The notes below the pieces were generated by a model. That model did not search any database. It was not told the DNA's origin and worked only from the letters and a program-made list of their open reading frames with translations. This document shows, piece after piece, positions 58,885-64,000 of a stretch of DNA of 64,000 nucleotides. The stretch is from Ehretia macrophylla (taxonomy: Eukaryota; Streptophyta; Magnoliopsida; Boraginales; Ehretiaceae), in assembly GCA_037974665.1 (NCBI GenBank), contig CM075773.1, positions 51,507,417-51,571,416 of the forward strand, in the 5' to 3' direction. Within the stretch, counting starts at the first letter, position 1. Every line of letters begins with the position of its first letter. A program made the position numbers and the translations under genes.

Positions 58885-59605
58885 GACGTAGGTGCTGACA
58901 TCATGCTGATACAGGCGCAACATCACTGCGTAAATAGTAACTCCAAATAGTACCCAATTTCTCCTATAAATACCCATTTTTCATTTCATTTGAAACCATT
59001 CAATTCTTAGATTTTGTTATTGTGTGTGAGTAATTACTTTGAATGTTTTAGTTAATATTTAGTGTGTGTGAAGTTGTAAATCCCGAGTAAAATGTCTTTT
59101 GAGCCATAATCACACTGAAGGCATACTGATCAACCAAAATCCGTGCAACATGACAAGTAATTTTATTTCGGTAAACATTATGATTTCCTGTAATTTAATT
59201 CCTAACATGGCACATTAGACCCGAGATTTTGGATGATATGTGTGAGGATATTCTTGTATATATGTTTTGATTCAGATTTATTAAAGTCTCGTATTTTTAT
59301 TCCTAAAGTATTCTTTGATTAATTATACGTATACTTTTAGTTATGTTATAGTTAATTAAAAGTACATAACCGCCCAATTTTGTAAACTAGTGGCAATACG
59401 AGACTGCCTCGGACGGATATAGTTTGGTTGTACCAACACTTTCGAGTTACGTAAGTAAAAGATTAATTGTGGTTTTGATTATCAGGTGAATACCGTTAGG
59501 TTGTACCAACATCTCTATCCCGAGAATCGATAATCCATTAATCTCGTTACTTACGTATCTAAGGCCATATTAGAAGTGGGAGCTTATTGGCCGATTTCGG
59601 AGTTA
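58885..59605 (+). repeat. Tat-like LTR fragment, direct copy 1
   Basis: Continues the LTR text interrupted at 49911. It matches 60682-61385 closely (gagccataatcacactga, cgtatttttattcct, cgagactgcctc, ggttgtaccaaca). A TATA-like CTCCTATAAATACCC at 58961-58975 probably marks the LTR promoter. The copy ends abruptly at 'gcttattggccgattt', where an inverted segment begins. Confidence 0.75.
58965..58972 (+). promoter_or_regulatory. TATA-like box of Tat-like LTR (copy 1)
   Basis: TATAAATA, conserved with 60750-60757 in the second copy. Confidence 0.5.
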
Positions 59606-60069
59606 CTATTCACACCGTGATGTCGTGCCTGTATCACCATGATGTCAGCGCCTAAGTCACCATTGTGTCAGCATGATGTTAGCGCCTAGGTCACATTTGT
59701 GTCAGCATGATGTCAGCGTCTAGGTCACCATTGTTTCAGCATGATGTCATATAAAGTTACTATTCATGCATTGACCGTTGACTTTTACTATTCATGCATT
59801 GACTGTTGACTTTACTATTCATGTGTTGATCGAAAGTTGATCAAGAGTTCTTCAAAGTTTTTCAGTGTCCTGAATCCGTTTCCGTACTCCATTTGGCCAA
59901 ATTCAATCTTGATTTGCTTGTGTTAAGGTCGCTCTACCTACCTCCTTTAGTATTGTGTTGAATTTCTCATTTAAGTGTTGGCTTTTGTGGCCATTTTTGC
60001 TATTTCTTCTTCAGAACCTATATTGCACTAAATTTGTGTAACAATTAAAAATACGGATTTATCAACCTC
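59606..60069 (-). repeat. Tat-like LTR 5' portion, inverted relative to its neighbours
   Basis: The reverse complement of 59790-60069 matches 49562-49911 (TGATAAATCCGTATTTTT, ggttctgaagaagaaat, atggccac). The rest holds four decayed copies of the 34-bp 'gacatcatgctgacac' repeat in reverse orientation. It meets copy 1 head to head at about 59605. Confidence 0.8.
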
Positions 60070-60560
60070 CTCAAACCTATTCTTTGTTTGTCCTCATGCA
60101 AAGGCATTAAGCACTTCATAGATTCAAAAAAAGAATAAATTCAAGCAGCCAATGTATTCATACAATTAGATTTTATAAAATACAAGATTAAAAGTAAGTT
60201 TGTCTTCCAAATAATTCCACCCAAGGAAATCGTTTTGTATTTAGAAGAATAGAAACCAACTTAATTACAAAAAATCATTTTGAGCCTTTTTAAGCATTTG
60301 TAACTCAATTAAGAGGTAAGAAAATTAATCACACAAAATTTATAAAATCAAAAATATTTTCTATGGATAATCATATAGTACTCCCTTAGATTTTTTTTTT
60401 TTTTTTAAATAGATGACTCGATCAATGGATAATGGTTGATTGCTTGGCTTCTTTGAAGTGTCGCCTTTCATTGATTGCATTTGTATTTGGTGAAATGAGA
60501 CTTGTTTGGCAGAGTTTTGAATTGATAGTTTTTTTTTATAATAGAGTTTATTTATAATGC
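60070..60560 (-). mobile_element. Internal end of the inverted Tat-like element, with polypurine tract
   Basis: On the minus strand the sequence next to the LTR start reads GAGGACAAACAAAG and then GGTTTGAGGAGGT, the gag-pol 3' region and polypurine tract typical of Tat/Athila elements. No coding sequence is recognisable in the 490 bp. Confidence 0.6.
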
Positions 60561-61750
60561 GTGAATAATAACTTTTGATGACATCATGCTGACACAATAA
60601 TGACCTAGGCTCTGACATCATGCTGACACAATGGTGACTTAGGCACTGATATCATGCTGATACAATGGTGACTTAGGCGCTGACATCATGCTGACACAAG
60701 AGCGACATCACTGCGTGAATAGTAACTCTAAATATTACCCAATTTCTCCTATAAATACCCATTTGCCATTTCATTTGAGGACATTGAATTCTAGATTTTG
60801 TTATTGTGTGTAAGTAATTTCTTTGAGTGTTTTAGTTAATATTTAGTGTGTGTGAAGTTGTGATTCTCGAGTAAAGGGTCTTTGAGCCATAATCACACTG
60901 AAATCATACCGATCAACCGAAATCCGTGCAACACAACAAGTAATTTTATTTCGGTAAACATTATGATTTCCTGTAATTTTATTCTTAACATGGCACACTA
61001 GACCTGAGATTTGGGATGGTATGTGTGAGGATATTCTTGTATATGTGTTTTGATTTAGATTTATTAAAGTTTCGTATTTTTATTCCTGAATGACTCTTTG
61101 ATTAATTATACGTATACTTGTAGTTATGTTATAGTTAATTAAAAGTACATAACCGCCCAATTTTGTAAACCAATGGCAATACGAGACTGCCTCAGACGGA
61201 TATAGTTTGATTGTACCAACACCTCCGAGTTACGTAAGTAAAAGATTAATTGTGGTTTTGATTCTCGGGTAGATACCGTTAGGTTGTACCAACATCTCTA
61301 TCCCAAGGATCGATAATTCATTAATCTCGTTACTTACGTATCTAAGGTCATATTAGAAGTGGGAGCTTATTGCCCGATTTCTGAAGAACTTATCTTTTAA
61401 TCTGAATTAATAATATTGTACTTGAGTATACCGAGCTATTATCACTCTGAATCATTATCTAATTCTTTGGATTTAAACTTTATTGTTAAGTGTGAAATTT
61501 TTTAATTAAGTACCTCTGTTTAATTCACCTTTGGACTTCCTTAATTATCGTATTGTTGGACACTTGAACTTAGTCAAATTCATCCATGACGAGAGATAGT
61601 CAAATAATTCTAAATTAAATATTTAACTTAATTTGATAACCCCAATCTCTGTGGATCGACCCTTTACTCGCCATAGCTAGAGGTAATTCGAGGTAAGCAC
61701 TATTTCAATCATTTAACCTCACTATTTTTTAGCACAAAGCGATGCAATCT
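60561..61750 (+). repeat. Tat-like LTR 3' portion, direct copy 2
   Basis: Begins within the 34-bp repeat region, includes a TATA-like box at 60750-60757 and the block shared with 58885-59605. It then runs on to the typical Tat/Athila LTR end 'ccccaatctctgtggatcgacc' near 61641 and stops near 61750. Confidence 0.65.
60580..60712 (+). repeat. 34-bp tandem repeat, four units
   Basis: Units start 'gacatcatgctgacac' at 60580, 60614, 60648 and 60682 with constant 34-bp spacing. Related units lie inverted at 59640-59755 and singly at 49880-49911 and 58893-58915. Confidence 0.9.
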
Positions 61751-62089
61751 TTGCTGCTGCTTGGCTTCGATGTTTCAACTTTTGTTTTGTCTTCCTCATT
61801 TTTTACAGTAACCTACTGACCTTGTTGATAGTTACTCATTGTCAATACAATGTGGATTTAAGGAGATTAAATGTTACATAAGGATGGAAGAAAGTTAAAT
61901 GGGTGTGTGATTTGTTGTTGTATACGTTCAGCAAGGTCCTTTATATAGAGGTGAATAAACTTACGAATTGGCCACGGCTAATGTTTGTCCATCGCCCTTA
62001 CTTTTCATGTTTGTCGTATATTATTGGTGCGTTACACGTGGCATGATACTATTGGCTTGTTGATAAGTCCAATCAATAATGAATCGGGT

Positions 62090-62185
62090 TGCATGTCATG
62101 TCTTTTCTTGCTGCATCATAGGCTACTGAATTGACGTACATGCCATGTCTTTTCTTGTTGTATCATAGGCTACTGAATCGACGTA
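62090..62185. repeat. 48-bp tandem duplication at the CACTA-C internal deletion
   Basis: 'catgtcttttcttg(c/t)tg(c/t)atcataggctactgaat(t/c)gacgtac' occurs twice in a row. It lies where the CACTA-B transposase region is missing. Confidence 0.8.
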
Positions 62186-62908
62186 CAACAAACTGCAAGA
62201 CAAGCTGGATCAGCAGAACGCAACGTACTACAAACTCCAACAAGAAACTTCATCGCAGCTACGTGATATGCAAGCATAACTTACACTACTTGCTTCAAGG
62301 TTGCCCGTTCCTGCACTTGCACAATAGCAGTCTTTGTCGTCTTCATCGTCTTCGTCTTCAAGTGCTAGTAGAAGAGAAAAGAATTTTTGTATTACTTGAT
62401 GTTATAACATTGTAAACATCCATTACAATCGGACTGTAATAACTTTTGAGTTTACTTTGAACATCTTCATTAGATTTTTATTAGTTAATTTTTTAAAAAA
62501 ATGTGATTTATGACTTGTTTTGCTGTATTAAATATCAAATTCACAGGTCGAACAACTTATTTTAGTAAATCTTATAATGAAAATTAGAAAAACAAAAATT
62601 TGCTTTTTTGCAGACGCTTTGCGAGGGACAAAAACGGCGAGTGTATGGTGAGGGACGAATATGGCGAGGGACAAAAAGGGCGAGGGCATGGCGAGAAACG
62701 AAAACGGCAAGGGCATGGCGAGGGACGTATTCGGCGAGGGCGAGGGACGCATTCGGTGAGGGCTTGTTGCCCTTGCACAGTCGTCGCCAAAATGGTCCCT
62801 CGCCGAGCCCTCGCCAAATGGCGTAGGGTCAGCGAGGGACCCCATTTCAAAGACGAAGCCTTCGGCGGGGGGAATTGTCCCTCGTCGAAGGCAGATTTTC
62901 TTGTAGTG

Positions 62909-63113
62909 AGTCTAGATATTAATCTTTTTGGAAAAATTAAGTTTCACCAATTTTATGATTGGTGATATATAAATTGATGTACAACATATAATCAAAATAT
63001 AATTAAAAGAGATGGATTAAACGTACCTTTGAAAAAAATTGACAATGGAAGTGTAGTGATCAACTCCTTCGTGATTTGTTGTTTTGGCGGAGGTTCGTGC
63101 TGATAATGTGTTA
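62909..63113 (-). mobile_element. Copia 5' leader, right part, with primer-binding site
   Basis: The minus strand reads TAACACATTATCAGCACG at 63096-63113 directly after the LTR. This resembles the '(A)ACACGTTATCAGCACGA' primer-site region found downstream of the 5' LTR in this plant copia group. The remaining leader continues to CACTA-C and resumes at 44051. Confidence 0.7.
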
Positions 63114-63411
63114 TGAACTAAAACTAAAATGTTACAAAAGCAAAACAAAAATAATATGAAAGCAAACAAGAATTGAAAGAATTTAAAAGAGTAAGATTTC
63201 TTGATCTTTTCAAGTGTACATTTCTTCATACAAACATCATCCATTTATAGAGTTTTCTATCTCCTTAATGATATCAAATATTACATCACAATTCACATAC
63301 ATACAATCGCTCTTTACTACACAAGAATCCTATAAGCATCTTTTGACCATTCTATTGTAGGAATTTTCCATTTTTTCTAGTATTCTATCCAAAAATATTT
63401 CCATCTTGACA
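63114..63411 (-). repeat. Copia 5' LTR
   Basis: 298 bp, TG...CA on either strand (minus reading TGTCAAGATGG to TTTTAGTTCA). It holds a minus-strand TATA-like CTATAAATGG at 63238-63252 about 125 bp from its 3' end, and the primer-site region adjoins. A related partial copy is at 63891-64000. The matching 3' LTR was not found near 31130. Confidence 0.72.
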
Positions 63412-63890
63412 AGTATCCAATAATGAATATCCACAATTCTATATTTTCATAACATTTTTTGTATTTTCGGGTTTTGTTTTTTCAAAACCTAAAATTTCCA
63501 ACTTCGAACTCAAAGACAAATTCATCCTTTTCTTTTAGTTTTTTTATATTCTTTTTCAAAACCTAAAATTTTTGACAAAGCACGACACTGATGCTGACAT
63601 CATCCTGATATAATTTCACACTTATTCCTATTATAGTTTCACACTTGTTCACCCTGTAGTTTTATATTGGTGAATATTCATTACTTCGTAACACAACTAA
63701 AGTTAGTTCTTACCTCTATTTTTTAACTATTTTTAACAATTACAAAGCTATTTTACATAAATAATTATTATTATTATTATGAATCTAAAGAAAATATATA
63801 TATATATTTTTTTTGTAAATGATTCTTATAAACAAGAATGATTTAAAAACTTTTGAGATATAACAATCAAAAGTATCTTATGGTGATATA
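63412..63890. other. Intergenic DNA, no gene recognised
   Basis: AT-rich, with a short (ATT)n at about 63768-63780 and an AT tract near 63797-63812. No coding similarity. Confidence 0.5.
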
Positions 63891-64000
63891 TTTGTTCTTT
63901 GATGACATCACATATTATATCATATTTCACATATATATAATCATCATTTACTATACAAACATCCTATAAGCATTCCATGGTAGGATTTATCCACTTTGAT
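63891..64000 (-). repeat. Second copia-type LTR copy, partial, running off the window
   Basis: Parallels 63265-63380 in the same orientation (gatgacatcacatatta, tttacta, cctataagca, gtaggattt), with roughly one difference in five bases. It is probably part of a neighbouring element of the same family. Confidence 0.55.

Larger units (their letters stand above)
49562..61750 (+). mobile_element. Rearranged Tat/Athila-like LTR complex inserted in CACTA-C
   Basis: CACTA-C homology stops at about 49560 and resumes at about 61755. The insert starts TGATAAATCCG. It consists of a plus-strand LTR 5' portion (49562-49911 continuing at 58885-59605), a minus-strand LTR 5' portion (59606-60069) with adjoining internal sequence (60070-60560), and a plus-strand LTR 3' portion (60561-61750). 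TTGCT occurs at 49557-49561 and 61751-61755 and may be the target duplication, but the right terminus (…GCAATCT) is not the usual CA. The Tekay-2 element is nested within. Confidence 0.6.
48553..62908 (+). mobile_element. CACTA-C, deletion derivative related to CACTA-B, with AGT target duplication
   Basis: The left end is CACTACAACAAAAATC and the right end reads CACTACAAGAAAATC on the minus strand. AGT flanks both sides (48550-48552, 62909-62911). Its left 1 kb matches the right part of CACTA-B in inverse orientation (49080-49140 against 42680-42760). Its right 1.1 kb matches the left part of CACTA-B plus the region near 42180-42400. The transposase segment of CACTA-B (about 40450-42170) has no counterpart. 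Own sequence is about 2.2 kb; the rest is inserted retroelements. Confidence 0.9.

Noticed and set aside
49562-60069. Single DNA transposon with long terminal inverted repeats (49562-49911 against 59700-60069)
   Set aside because: The inverted arms carry LTR-type start, TATA box and polypurine tract, and the flanks of the arms do not match as a duplication; inverted LTR fragments explain it better.
62528-62965. Arg/Gly-rich open frames on both strands (for example 62600-62965)
   Set aside because: They are translations of the GC-rich subterminal repeats of CACTA-C, open only because of the repeat composition.
1-64000. CRISPR arrays, bacterial operons or other prokaryotic systems
   Set aside because: All repeats found are eukaryotic transposon structures. 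Regular short repeats (34-bp unit, subterminal motifs) lack unique spacers, and no cas-like or operon-like genes exist.

Overview
This window is plant nuclear DNA, most likely from a eudicot. It is AT-rich and holds no intact host gene. Almost everything recognisable is a transposable element or a piece of one: Tekay/Del-type Ty3-gypsy elements, Tat/Athila-type LTRs, a Ty1-copia gag, En/Spm (CACTA) transposons, a Mutator-like foldback element, a LINE, tRNA-derived SINEs and a tandem TRIM-like array. The species cannot be named from the sequence alone. The only host-gene material is a broken ankyrin-repeat (ACD6/ITN1-like) coding fragment at about 28.1-31.0 kb.

Layout. 1-1676: 3' part of a Tat/Athila-like LTR sitting in a Tekay-type LTR end. 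1677-3753: intergenic DNA with a small LINE piece, a SINE with clear target duplications and a dispersed repeat. 3754-13258: a structurally complete but coding-dead Tekay element on the minus strand. 13259-21110: AT-rich repeats, two related terminal-inverted-repeat elements carrying G-rich minisatellites, a second SINE and En/Spm transposase scraps. 21122-21674: a Mutator-like foldback element with a perfect 9-bp target duplication. 21935-25515: a 5'-truncated LINE cut by a solo LTR (22481-24983). 26915-27893: three 120-bp LTR-like repeats alternating with two internal segments. 28092-30960: ankyrin-repeat pseudogene cut by a solo LTR (28346-30728).

31130-63411 is one large nest. A minus-strand copia-like element runs from its 5' LTR (63114-63411) through its leader to its gag. 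It has been cut by CACTA-A (31890-35793), CACTA-B (35839-43437, itself holding a solo LTR at 36026-39784), a solo LTR (44052-48547) and CACTA-C (48553-62908). CACTA-C holds a rearranged Tat-like LTR complex (about 49562-61750), and inside that is a second, internally deleted Tekay element (49912-58884). Removing the insertions in order re-joins copia gag codons across both CACTA sites. The clearest insertions have exact target duplications: TGA for CACTA-A, TTT for CACTA-B, AGT for CACTA-C, and ATAGT, CCCTT and AAGAC for three solo LTRs. The solo LTR inside CACTA-B has GACTG/GATTG.

Nothing here looks like a new cellular system. The value of the window is as a readable insertion history, with several structurally odd elements: head-to-head Tat LTRs, a deletion-derivative CACTA, minisatellite-bearing transposons, and solo LTRs strongly outnumbering full-length elements.
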